From: Cyanobacteria bacterium REEB67
Lineage (GTDB): Bacteria > Cyanobacteriota > Vampirovibrionia > Obscuribacterales > Obscuribacteraceae
Assembly (NCBI GenBank): GCA_018971775.1
Contig: JAGXAB010000008.1
Coordinates: 57,286-121,285 of the forward strand
Length of the DNA stretch: 64,000 nt
Direction of reading: 5' to 3'
Shown here: in pieces, positions 8,184 to 16,374 of the stretch
Layout of the letters: every line of letters starts with the position of its first letter
Position numbering within the stretch: position 1 is the first letter of the stretch
The notes under the pieces: generated by a model
Seen by the model: only the letters and a program-made list of their open reading frames with translations
Told to the model about the DNA's origin: nothing
Databases searched by the model: none
Translations under genes and position numbers: made by a program

Positions 8184-8759
8184 ATGGTGATGACAGCTTC
8201 GACGATGCTCGAATTGGGCACGAGCGCCCCGGACTTTGACCTGCCCGACGTTCTGTCCGGCGACCGCGTCAATCTTTCCTACTTCCAGGGTAAGAAAGCC
8301 CTGCTCGTCATGTTTATCTGTCGCCACTGCCCCTTCGTCAAACATATCGAAGTGGAGTTGGCCAAGCTCGGTCTGGATTACGGTGCTAAAGACGTGGGCA
8401 TCGTAGCGATCAGCTCCAACGATGCTGATACCCATCCCGAAGACAAGCCCGAAAAGCTGAAAGAGATGGGAGAAAGATTGGGTTTCAATTATCCGTTTCT
8501 CTATGACCAAACCCAAAAAGTCGCTCAAGCCTACAAAGCGGCTTGCACCCCAGACTTTTTCCTCTTTGATCAGGACCTGAAGCTGGTCTACCGAGGTCAA
8601 TTGGACGCCAGTCGTCCGGGCAACAACGAACCTGTCACCGGCAACGATTTGCGCGCCGCTATCGATGCCGTGCTCGCCGACAAGCCCGTCGCGGAAGAAC
8701 AGCTGGTCAGTACCGGTTGCAACATCAAATGGAAAGCGGGCAACGAGCCCTCGTATTAA
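8184..8759 (+). CDS. Thioredoxin-fold protein of the AhpC/TSA (peroxiredoxin-like) family
   Basis: A 191-residue cytoplasmic protein. It opens with the AhpC/TSA pattern LGTSAPDFDLPDV, then the strand ALLVMFICRHCPFVKH (about residues 34-49), in which the CxxC (C-R-H-C) occupies the thioredoxin active-site position, and later the cis-Pro-like segment CTPDFFLFD. This is the widespread PRX-like family with a CRHCPFVKH signature. Its true substrate is unsettled, so a thiol-disulfide oxidoreductase or peroxidase role is inferred. GAGGAG eight bases before ATG 8184 and a TATAAT box upstream support the start. Confidence 0.88.
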   Translation: MVMTASTMLELGTSAPDFDLPDVLSGDRVNLSYFQGKKALLVMFICRHCPFVKHIEVELAKLGLDYGAKDVGIVAISSNDADTHPEDKPEKLKEMGERLGFNYPFLYDQTQKVAQAYKAACTPDFFLFDQDLKLVYRGQLDASRPGNNEPVTGNDLRAAIDAVLADKPVAEEQLVSTGCNIKWKAGNEPSY

Positions 8760-8792
8760 TCGTTTTTACAACGTCTCAATCAGGGGTGCCTT

Positions 8793-9695
8793 TTGCAGTC
8801 GAATCCAATCCAGCCGACGCTCCGCAGCGAGCGCCTCGTCTTACGTCCCCATCTGGAGTCGGATCTGGAGGCTGTGCATGCTTTTTCCAGCGACGCCGAT
8901 GTCTGCCGCTATATGCAATGGGGACCGAACAATTTGGAGCAGTCCCGCAGCTTTCTCGAAGGGGCGATTGCCAATCAGCGGGTCAGTCCCAAAGTGCACT
9001 ACGATTTTGTCATCGTCGAAGCTGAAGCGGCCACTGTTGTAGGCTCTTTCACCCTGCGTTTGAATAAGCCGGGCGGCGAACTTGGCGAAATAGGCTATGT
9101 GCTTGCTCGTGAAGCGTGGGGCAAGGGATACGCCTCCGAAGCGGCGGAGCTGGTGATGAAGTTCGCTTTCGAAGATTTGAAGCTGCACAAAATCAGCGCC
9201 ACCTGTGAGCCCTTCAATTTTGCCTCGGCCAAGGTCCTGCAAAAAGCAGGGCTGGTCCTTGAGGGCTATTTACAGAAGCACATATTTATCAAAGGCCAGT
9301 GGCGTGACACCCTGGTTTTTGGATGCGTGCGCGAGGATCGTGCCGTCAATTTGCAAAAACTGCAGCTGAAGCCGCGTCTGCTCACCGTCGGTGAAGTGAC
9401 GGCGGTGCCGGTGCCCCATTCGCCCGGGGTATCGCAGGCATGGCTCACCTCGCTGTTCGCCGGTGGTTCGCTGTACCACTTGTTCATGCGTGCCGGTTCG
9501 CGGCTCGGTTCAATCACCAATGTGCTGGACCAGTATGTTATCGTCCTCAATGGCACTCTCACCGCGGCCGGGCGCCGAGTCGAACGCGGCGCAATTTTGC
9601 ACTGCCCCTCCGCCGTCGAGCAATCCGGCTATGAAGCCGATAGCGATGTCGAATTGCTGGTTTTCCGCCTCGGCCCAGCCGGTTTGCAAGGCTAA
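8793..9695 (+). CDS. GNAT N-acetyltransferase fused to a cupin domain
   Basis: A 300-residue two-domain protein. Residues about 8-175 are a RimJ/RimL-type GNAT acetyltransferase: TLRSERLVLRPHLESDLEAV at the start, the acetyl-CoA-binding VLAREAWGKGYASEAAELV, and NFASAKVLQKAGLVLEG. Residues about 190-295 look like a small cupin barrel, with LTSLFAGGSLYHLFMRAGSRLG, QYVIVLNGTL and VERGAILHCPS in the expected order. The cupin metal-binding residues are incomplete. The start is TTG 8793 with AGGGG upstream. The cupin half could sense a ligand or bind the acetylation target; this is inference. No frameshift separates the halves. Confidence 0.8.
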   Translation: MQSNPIQPTLRSERLVLRPHLESDLEAVHAFSSDADVCRYMQWGPNNLEQSRSFLEGAIANQRVSPKVHYDFVIVEAEAATVVGSFTLRLNKPGGELGEIGYVLAREAWGKGYASEAAELVMKFAFEDLKLHKISATCEPFNFASAKVLQKAGLVLEGYLQKHIFIKGQWRDTLVFGCVREDRAVNLQKLQLKPRLLTVGEVTAVPVPHSPGVSQAWLTSLFAGGSLYHLFMRAGSRLGSITNVLDQYVIVLNGTLTAAGRRVERGAILHCPSAVEQSGYEADSDVELLVFRLGPAGLQG

Positions 9696-9719
9696 AATCC
9701 CTGGCTCATCCGTCGTTAG

Positions 9720-9798
9720 CGCAAGCTGTGAAATGTGGCCATTTCAAACTTCCATTTGCCACTTAATAGCTGTTTCCGCGTGGTTGGCGCAGCTTGCG
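9720..9798 (+). other. Nested inverted repeats, possible structured RNA
   Basis: An outer nine-base-pair stem CGCAAGCTG (9720-9728)/CAGCTTGCG (9790-9798) encloses an inner GTGGC/GCCAC stem. It starts 25 bases after the GNAT-cupin stop. No T-run follows, so it is not a simple terminator. Confidence 0.4.
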
Positions 9799-9846
9799 TG
9801 AGATCAAATAAGCTTTTAGATAAGCTCTAAGGCAAAGCATTTAAGA

Positions 9847-9875
9847 CTTCAAAGCATATTTCATTTGCTTTGAAG
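9847..9875. other. Perfect 10-bp hairpin CTTCAAAGCA/TGCTTTGAAG
   Basis: Ten paired bases with a nine-base AT-rich loop, in the 427-base gap between the GNAT-cupin and NiCoT genes. There is no adjacent T-run on either strand. It could be an operator or RNA hairpin. The rest of this gap (9876-10122) shows no recognised riboswitch or gene. Confidence 0.45.
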
Positions 9876-10122
9876 GGCGCCTGCCAAGATATGGTGCTGG
9901 TACAACTACACATTTTTTCCACCACGGTATCTTCTCGAGCTAAGCACCAACCAGCCATCCATCAGCATCCCCCTGGTCACGACCCCTCTCTCTCGGTCGT
10001 CGGTGTCAGCCCAATTTCTGTCTCTCAATTTCTCTAACAATCTCTGCAGTCCCTGGTTGAAGCCTTGCTTCCGCCGGAACTTTGCCTCGCGGCAGTGCAG
10101 AACAACCTGAAGGAACACAGCC

Positions 10123-10857
10123 ATGGAACACATCGGTCTTTTGTTTTGTCTTTCCATGTTGGCGCTCGGCTTCCGGCACGGCTTCGAAGCCGATCATCTG
10201 GCAGCCATCACCGACATCGTCTCCAGCGAAAAGGATGCCAAAAGCGGCATGCGGGGCTCTTTGCTCTATTCGCTCGGTCACTGTCTCGTCGTCGTCATTC
10301 TCGGAGTCCTGGCAATCACCATCGGTGTTTACCTGCCCCACAGCGTCGACTTGATTATCGAAAAATTTGTCGGCGTCACCCTGATTTTGCTTGCCGGCTA
10401 CGTCATCTACCAGCTTTTCCAGAAGGGCGAGGAAATCGAGCTGAAAAGCCGCTGGCGCATTATCTTCGAATTTTTCGTCGGTGTGCGCAACTGGCTCAAC
10501 CGGATGTATTGCCGCCTCGCCGGCCATCCGGAGTGCTACCACCCCGCCCACGTCCCCGAGAAGCTCGGTGCCAAGACCTACTTCGGTCTCGGTTGCTTGC
10601 ACGGCATCGGCGTCGAGACCCCCACCCAGCTTGCTGCACTCTCGTCGGTTTCGGCCGCCGGTTTGTCCCTGAGCGGTGGAATGGTTTTGGTTTGCTTCTG
10701 CTCGGGCATGGTCGTCGGCAACATGCTCTTCGCCTGGGCCTCCGCCTACAGCCTTGGTTTGACCAAGTACCGCAAGGTTTTCTACATCGGCACTTGTATC
10801 CTCACGGCTATCTTTGGCCTTGTCGTCGGGGTGATGGTCCTGGCTGACAAGGTTTGA
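10123..10857 (+). CDS. NiCoT-family nickel/cobalt transporter
   Basis: A 244-residue integral membrane protein with about 6-7 hydrophobic segments. The family signature H-x4-D-H is present as HGFEADHLAAI (residues 19-29), followed by LYSLGHCLVVVILG, which matches the second NiCoT motif. A cytoplasmic loop (about residues 108-150) contains His and Cys residues. The protein should import Ni2+ or Co2+ across the inner membrane. It is a single-gene unit followed by a very strong terminator; no nickel enzyme is nearby, so Ni versus Co cannot be decided. Confidence 0.87.
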   Translation: MEHIGLLFCLSMLALGFRHGFEADHLAAITDIVSSEKDAKSGMRGSLLYSLGHCLVVVILGVLAITIGVYLPHSVDLIIEKFVGVTLILLAGYVIYQLFQKGEEIELKSRWRIIFEFFVGVRNWLNRMYCRLAGHPECYHPAHVPEKLGAKTYFGLGCLHGIGVETPTQLAALSSVSAAGLSLSGGMVLVCFCSGMVVGNMLFAWASAYSLGLTKYRKVFYIGTCILTAIFGLVVGVMVLADKV

Positions 10858-10944
10858 CGGACTCTGTTCTCGTTTCTCGGCTGGCAGTTTGTTAGAAAAC
10901 GGCTTTGAGGCTGAGTGAGAGACGGCGTGAGAGAGAGGAAAAGG

Positions 10945-11019
10945 CGCTCCCGGTCAGGTGATTTGATGCATGCGGAAATTTCCGCTGCCTCTCAAATCAC
11001 CGCCGGGTAGCGTTTTTTT
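10945..11019 (+). terminator. Long rho-independent terminator after the NiCoT gene
   Basis: A long stem, CGCTCCCGGT..AGGTGATTTGA pairing with TCAAATCACC..CCGGGTAGCG, with an inner palindrome GCGGAAATTTCCGC and then seven T (11013-11019). Confidence 0.85.
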
Positions 11020-11106
11020 CTCTCTGAATCTGCGATTTTGCGTAGTAGCAATTGCAGTTGAGTCAGTTTACAAAATTGCTTTTTTACACAATCCAAAACT
11101 TTTGAC

Positions 11107-11414
11107 ATGAACGAAGAAAACGTATTGAGCCTGCTTATGCTCGCTCAAGAATTCAGCCTGGCTCGCGCCGCGGCCGTGAAAGTGGCTATCCAGCCGGCCT
11201 GTCCAGGCGGCGATCCGCTCCTTGCGATTACATCGAAAACGCTTTGATCGAGCTCGATATCGCCGCAAGCGATGTCTGTCTAGATCGTCCCGTTGGCAAT
11301 TCCACTGACAAGGAGTCTTGTATGGCCCGTCTAATGGCCTCCGGTCAGGTCGGTTCGCTCATAAGCGAGGTAATCAAAGCCGATAATCCCTGGGTGACTA
11401 TTAGCTTGAATTGA
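11107..11414 (+). pseudogene. Possible small gene split by a frameshift
   Basis: ATG 11107 opens a helical-looking peptide (MNEENVLSLLMLAQEFSLAR...) that stops at 11245-11247. The -1 frame over the same stretch continues as DYIENALIELDIAASDV... to TGA 11412 and reads like protein throughout. Joined by a frameshift near 11215-11235 they would give about 100 residues. The distal frame also contains a strong AAGGAG site before ATG 11322 that would start a 30-residue peptide (MARLMASGQVGSLIS...). It could be a decayed gene, a sequencing indel, or two tiny genes. No family is recognised. Confidence 0.35.
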
Positions 11415-11620
11415 GCTGCACTCAAGGATACTGCGATTGCTTCGGCGAAGTTTGCCCGAAGTTTTCGCAATATTTTGAGGTGAAATTTATACTAACTGTT
11501 GTAGTTGCAAGGGTGGTTTAAAAATTGGCGAGAAACAGTGGCGCAGGCCTGAAGAGAAGAGCACAGCAGGAGGCAACGTCGAACCGGAAGTTCGAAATGT
11601 GTGCCTCCTGCTGCCCGGGC

Positions 11621-12154
11621 TTACGGGGCCGGTTGAAGTTTGAGGTAATCGTTGATCTCGGCGTGCAGGCGGACGGAGCCGATGCTGTGCAGCGGGTCGC
11701 TGGTGTTGTTGAAGTTGTCGCTGAGGGTGGCGATGTAGTTCGGGTTGTTGCTGACGATGAAGAAATACGGACCATGATCCCACTTGCGGTTCGCGTAGAG
11801 AGCGGCGAAGACTTCGGGATACTTGTCGACGTCGAGGCGGACGAACGGCAGACGACCGGCATAATTGGCTGCTTCGCGCGTGATCAGGGCGATCTGTTGC
11901 GTCTGCGCGGGCGAAGACTCCTTCGAGCTGTAAGCGATGATGAAGGTCTTGCCTTGCAAGCCGACGAGGAGGTCGTTGGCGTTGGCAGCGGTGAGCTCGA
12001 CCAGGGCAGGGGTCTGAGCGGCGGGAGCGGGGACGCGAGCGGCTGTGGCGGTGGCGGTCTGAGCGAGGGCGACGGAAGCTCCGGTGAAGCTCATGCCGAC
12101 GACCAAAAGAGAAGCCAGCGCGAAGCGGGCGAAAGAGTTTTTGCGGATGGACAT
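11621..12154 (-). CDS. Exported thioredoxin-fold-like protein lacking CxxC
   Basis: A 177-residue protein with a strong signal peptide (SIRKNSFARFALASLLVVGMSF..., likely cleavage after SVALA) and an Ala/Thr/Pro linker. The rest has a thioredoxin-like order of elements: a strand with KTFIIAYSSKESSPAQTQQI at the usual active-site position, then RLPFVRLDVDKYPEVFAAL and GPYFFIVSNNP. The CxxC motif is replaced by non-Cys residues, so redox activity is not expected. ATG 12154 has AAGGAAG six bases upstream and is preferred over GTG 12178. The function is unknown; it may be a periplasmic binding or scaffold role. Confidence 0.6.
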   Translation of the reverse strand: MSIRKNSFARFALASLLVVGMSFTGASVALAQTATATAARVPAPAAQTPALVELTAANANDLLVGLQGKTFIIAYSSKESSPAQTQQIALITREAANYAGRLPFVRLDVDKYPEVFAALYANRKWDHGPYFFIVSNNPNYIATLSDNFNNTSDPLHSIGSVRLHAEINDYLKLQPAP

Positions 12155-12601
12155 AAGAGGCTTCCTTGGGATGGGCACTCAGAGTGTTGTCTTTTGATCC
12201 TGGCGCCGATGCGACAAGAAAAAAGCTAAAACCCTGAATAACCTGGTTGCTGGTGGGAGGTGGAAAGATACCCTGTGTTTGAGAGAAAGAAAAAGTGACT
12301 CTTTCTTCTATCACTTTGAATCTAGGGAGGGAAAGTGCCGTCCCTGCTAATTTTTGTAGCGCCCGGCAATAGCCCGATCTTTGCGATAAGGAAAATCATG
12401 CTGGAGCGGTCGTCCGGCGAAGCTGAATCGCTCCGGGCAGGGCAAATCCCATGGTTAATTTTCGCAGGGGCAGTCGCGCGAGCTTCCGCGAATGTCTATA
12501 AAGCCTTGGCGGATATGCCTTTGCCTGGTTTTTATCAGACGCGCTTCATCTTCAAGTTGCGCTAGAGATTTGCCCCGTCAGAGGCAAACGTGCGCTTGCG
12601 T
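12155..12601. other. Intergenic region, little recognised
   Basis: It lies between two minus-strand genes. The only clear element is an imperfect hairpin AAAGTGA-N12-TCACTTT near 12291-12316. A related AAAGTG/CACTTT palindrome lies at 47612-47630. No gene-like ORF with a good start site was found. Confidence 0.35.
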
Positions 12602-15600
12602 TCAGGCCAGAATACGCCTGCCAAGGATGAACTTACGGCAGTATTCGAGACGGTTGTTTTGCAGATCGGTCTCGGCCATTTCTCTCAGTACCTCCATCGG
12701 CAAATTGAGATCGACCTTTTGCTTTTTGCCGTCGCCTTTGTAAGCCAGCAAGATCGCAAAATCGGCATTGACTTGATATTCGATAACCGTTGCCCAGTGG
12801 CCCTGGTGGCAGTATTCGACGCGGGCGTTGAAATAAGTCATTTCTTTTTCTGGTCGGCTGTCACTGTCGATGACAATGCGGCTGTTCAGCTCTATATTCG
12901 CGAGCTGTTCTTTGAGATCCGCGACGAAATGCCGCGTGATGCTTTGCAGGTGTCTTGCCTGGAGTTGTCCGGTTGTCTGATGGTTGCCGTTGTTGTTGTT
13001 GTTGTTGAGCGGTTTTGAGATCCGCAGCACTTCGCTGGAAAAATACATCGTCGGTGAGCCGGTTGTGGCCAGATTGGCCGTGGTCCGGCTTGGGGTATTT
13101 TCTGATTGCTGCGGCAGATCGGTAGTTTCAGTCTGGCTTTGCATGACTTCGCATGAGCATTCAGGCGATCCCGGCTTTGTTTGCTTTTGATTCGCTTGCA
13201 AGACCTGTCTTAGTGAAGTTGTTGATTGAGTTAGATATTCGAAATGCAGACGCTTTTCACCCAGCTGTCGCATGCGCAGCCGGTAGGCTTCGATTTCTTT
13301 TTTCGTCGGCAAAAATATCGTCGCACCGGCGCCAAATTCCAGTGTAATTTTGCCTTTTTTCTTACGGCTTTTCCAGAATCCGCTGTTGATTTCGTAAAGC
13401 AAACCGGCCAGGTCTTCATCATCGAAAAGCATCTCGGCGATGGACTCCAGTGTTTCACCCTCCTCGATCATATGTCTGCGAGTTTTTTCCGGATCGTAGC
13501 GGCTTTCGCCGGAGTCGACCTGGCCGGGCTCACGTTTGCCAAATTTGCTGCGGGCTCCGTCGATGAGCGCCTGCAACGCGTCGCCCAGGTCTTTTTCATC
13601 CGGGTCTTTGACTTGATTTTTGCGTCCGCCTTTGATGTTTTCTTCGGCCTTCAACGGTGCTTTTTCGCCCCTCGGGGTCGAGACGATCAAACTTCTATCA
13701 TCGCTCTCCGGCATGTGCTTTTCGGCCTTGGTCATATCATCGCTATCGGTGCTGTCGGCGACTCCGGCGATGATGCCGTCGGCGGAGCTGACGTCTATGC
13801 GCACAGAGCTGTCCGATTTTTCACTCTTGTCGGATTTGATTGGTTTTTCGCCGTCCATCAATTGAAGGCCGGGAAGGCTGTTCTGACCAGATTGCGCGAT
13901 ACTGATCGGCAAGCCGGTTGTCGGGTCGATGATGATCGCTGACACTGATGCTTGCGAAGGGTCTGTGCTCTGGCCGGCCTGGCCGGACGTGCCGATCGCA
14001 CCGGATGGCCCGTTGCCGCTCAATCCGGAACCTGTCGCGACGATTTTGGCGCTGGTCGTCAGTTCGTCCTCTTTCTCTTTTTCGTCCTTGCCGCTCATCT
14101 TGCCGCTTTTAACGGTGCTAATCAAAATGTCGCCGAACCTTACGACGACTTTATTGTCGCTCTTGGTGGAAGGCTCCAGGTCGATTGCGGCTATTTCTAT
14201 AGGCGAAAGTTTAATTGCGCCCTTTGTAGTTGCTTCTATCATTTTGCCGTCAGGACCGACTATCAAATTCGGGTGCTCACCAAGCAGAGTCGCACCAATG
14301 GCGGCTTTAGTGGTACCAATCAGAGCAGAATTGAGTGGTTCAAGATTTTTGCTGATATCGGCGGCCTTGCCGTCCTCTGTGGTTTTGCCAATTTCAACGG
14401 TTTTGTCGGCCTCTACTCCGCTTGCATTTTCCACTGGTTTCTTCGCGGCAATGGCCGTGCCGATAACTGTTCCTGCCTGCTCGATGCTCGTAGTAGTTGT
14501 CGCAGTAATGTGGTCGAGGGGGAAAATTTGCGGCTTTACTGTGTTGGCAGGCGCTGCCGTCACATCGGCGATGGTGTTGTTGTAAGCGGCAAATGTAACA
14601 GGCTGAGCCTTCGCACTTGTGCCTTCAACGCTGCTCGAGGTGACAGCGTTTCGAGCCAGGATGGAGTCTGTTGTGGTTCTGGGCGCGGCGCTGTTATCGG
14701 CGACAACCGGCACAAATGTTTGTGCGAATGGTTGTGCGACCGGGGCGTTAGTGGCTAATGCGTAAACCGGCGCGTCGCCTGTTGGCTTGTAAGGCTGCGG
14801 TGCTGCCGAATTCTCAGCGCTGGCCACAACTTGTGTCGGTGTTTGAATGAGAGGTGGAGCAATTCTTGCCGGTGCGTCACCCGGAGTGGCCGTAGGTGTG
14901 GCAACCGTTGCCGCTGCCCTGGTGACGCCATCGAAAGAGGCAAATTGGAAAGTCGGAGGTTTAGGTGCGGCGCTATTATCGGCGACGACCGGCACAAATG
15001 GTTGCGGAGCGGGCGCGTTAGCCGCTACTGCTGTAACCGGCGCGTCGCCTGTTGGCTTGTAAGGCTGCGGTGCTGCCGAATTCTCAGCGCTGGCCACAAC
15101 TTGTGTCGGTGTTTGAATGAGAGGAGGAGCTATTCTTGCCGGTGCGTCACCCGGAGTGGCCGCAGGTGTGGCAACCGTCGCCGCTGCTCTGGTGACGCCA
15201 TCGAAAGAGGCAAATTGGAAAGTCGGAGGTTTAGGTGCGGCGCTGTTATCGGCGACAACCGGCACAAATGTTTGTGCGAATGGTTGTGCGACCGGGGCGT
15301 TAGTGGCTACTGCGGAAACCGGCGCGTCGATCGCTGGTTTGGAAGCAACCGTTGCCGCTGCCCTGGTGACGCCATCGAAAGAGGCAAATTGGAAAGTCGG
15401 AGGTTTAGGTGCGGCGCTATTATCGGCGACGACCGGCCCAAATGGTTGCGGAGCGGGCGCGTTAGCCGCTACTGCTGTAACCGGCGCGTCGCCTGTTGGC
15501 TTGTATGCCTGGGGTGCTGCCGAATTCTCAGCGCTGGCCACAACTTGCGTCGGTGTTTGAATGAGAGGTGGAGCAATTTTTGCTGGTGCTGCGACCCGCT

Positions 15601-16075
15601 CGTTCGTCGGATTGCTTGTTGGGAAAGGCTGGGAATTCGTTGTTTGCTGCACGGCAAGGCTGATGTCCGGGAGATTCTTTTCCCGGAGTGTGGTCGTCTG
15701 AGCGTGTGAATTGTGCAGCATGTCTGCGGCATCGGTGACCTGTGCGTATGTGGCGAATTGAAAAATAGACTTGTCGGGAGGGTTTATAGTGCCGTTATTG
15801 TGGGTGCTGCTTTGCTCTCCTATTGGGTCACGATTGGTTAACTCCATCCCGGGTAGTGGCTGTGCACCGCCCGTGGTGTCCAGGGTGGTGGATGGTGGCG
15901 TATTTGGTGCGATGATGTATTCGTGAAAGGCAACGACCTGCGCATTAGCGTTGCTCGCGCCACCGGTGCTATCGCCGTGAAGCGCGGTATTTTCGGCCGA
16001 GTGGCCGTTTGGAGGCGATGTGAGGGCGAGTTTCGGCTGACCGTCATCGCTGACGGTGCCATTCAGGTTATCCAT
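12602..16075 (-). CDS. Very large low-complexity repeat protein with a LysM-like domain
   Basis: A 1157-residue protein. Residues about 150-460 consist of repeats of about 90 residues rich in Pro, Ala, Thr and Val (units such as ARIAPPLIQTPTQVVASAEN and PPTFQFASFDGVTRAAATV), encoded by direct DNA repeats. A charged Lys/Asp/Ser-rich middle follows. At about residues 850-920 MIEEGETLESIAEMLFDDEDLAGLLYEIN (read in two halves) is LysM-like, ending in IFLPTKKEIEAYRL. The C-terminal ~130 residues look globular. An N6 tract is encoded by a (GTT)n microsatellite. There is no signal peptide at the N terminus. It may bind peptidoglycan or act as a surface/scaffold protein; this is inference. Confidence 0.7.
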   Translation of the reverse strand: MDNLNGTVSDDGQPKLALTSPPNGHSAENTALHGDSTGGASNANAQVVAFHEYIIAPNTPPSTTLDTTGGAQPLPGMELTNRDPIGEQSSTHNNGTINPPDKSIFQFATYAQVTDAADMLHNSHAQTTTLREKNLPDISLAVQQTTNSQPFPTSNPTNERVAAPAKIAPPLIQTPTQVVASAENSAAPQAYKPTGDAPVTAVAANAPAPQPFGPVVADNSAAPKPPTFQFASFDGVTRAAATVASKPAIDAPVSAVATNAPVAQPFAQTFVPVVADNSAAPKPPTFQFASFDGVTRAAATVATPAATPGDAPARIAPPLIQTPTQVVASAENSAAPQPYKPTGDAPVTAVAANAPAPQPFVPVVADNSAAPKPPTFQFASFDGVTRAAATVATPTATPGDAPARIAPPLIQTPTQVVASAENSAAPQPYKPTGDAPVYALATNAPVAQPFAQTFVPVVADNSAAPRTTTDSILARNAVTSSSVEGTSAKAQPVTFAAYNNTIADVTAAPANTVKPQIFPLDHITATTTTSIEQAGTVIGTAIAAKKPVENASGVEADKTVEIGKTTEDGKAADISKNLEPLNSALIGTTKAAIGATLLGEHPNLIVGPDGKMIEATTKGAIKLSPIEIAAIDLEPSTKSDNKVVVRFGDILISTVKSGKMSGKDEKEKEDELTTSAKIVATGSGLSGNGPSGAIGTSGQAGQSTDPSQASVSAIIIDPTTGLPISIAQSGQNSLPGLQLMDGEKPIKSDKSEKSDSSVRIDVSSADGIIAGVADSTDSDDMTKAEKHMPESDDRSLIVSTPRGEKAPLKAEENIKGGRKNQVKDPDEKDLGDALQALIDGARSKFGKREPGQVDSGESRYDPEKTRRHMIEEGETLESIAEMLFDDEDLAGLLYEINSGFWKSRKKKGKITLEFGAGATIFLPTKKEIEAYRLRMRQLGEKRLHFEYLTQSTTSLRQVLQANQKQTKPGSPECSCEVMQSQTETTDLPQQSENTPSRTTANLATTGSPTMYFSSEVLRISKPLNNNNNNGNHQTTGQLQARHLQSITRHFVADLKEQLANIELNSRIVIDSDSRPEKEMTYFNARVEYCHQGHWATVIEYQVNADFAILLAYKGDGKKQKVDLNLPMEVLREMAETDLQNNRLEYCRKFILGRRILA
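12989..13007. repeat. (GTT)6 trinucleotide repeat inside the LysM-like gene
   Basis: Six GTT units on the plus strand encode a run of six Asn on the minus strand, between the LysM-like and C-terminal regions. Copy changes would keep frame. Confidence 0.85.
14771..15560. repeat. 270-bp direct repeats within the LysM-like gene
   Basis: The segment starting CGCGTCGCCT at 14771 recurs almost unchanged at 15041 (exact 270-bp spacing) and again at 15485. A shorter partial unit between the last two carries a different linker. Differences between copies are few, which suggests recent duplication or gene conversion. Confidence 0.85.
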
Positions 16076-16374
16076 GAATTTCCAGACTAGAAGTGCGTGT
16101 TCGATACACCGCTACCCGTGATGGGCATCGGTGGAACGCGCAGATATTGCTTGCGAAGAGTTAAATCTATATGTTTGATATAGCTACTAGTATTCAGCCA
16201 CAGGGCAAAAGCCCTCAAACGCTTATCTAGATTAAATCGGCGGACTTGGCATGCCAGGTAACAATAAAGACCGAATATTGTTGTCTTGCCGACATTCGCC
16301 GACAAAAAACGGTGCAGCATGTCAAAGTCGCATAATTCAAAATCGAATTACCAACGGCTGATAAATCAATCGTC
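16076..16374. other. Intergenic region upstream of the repeat-protein gene
   Basis: It carries a single match to the array motif (TGTTCGATACA, core 16101) 26 bases upstream of the start codon and a small GGGC-AAAA-GCCC hairpin. No gene seen. Confidence 0.35.

Noticed and set aside
9876..10122. Cobalamin or nickel/cobalt riboswitch before the NiCoT gene
   Set aside because: No recognisable B12 box or NiCo four-way-junction core could be found by eye; a covariance-model scan would be needed.
14831..15709. Cys/Arg-rich plus-strand repeat protein
   Set aside because: It is the reverse frame of the 270-bp repeats of the LysM-like gene; the periodicity comes from the real gene.
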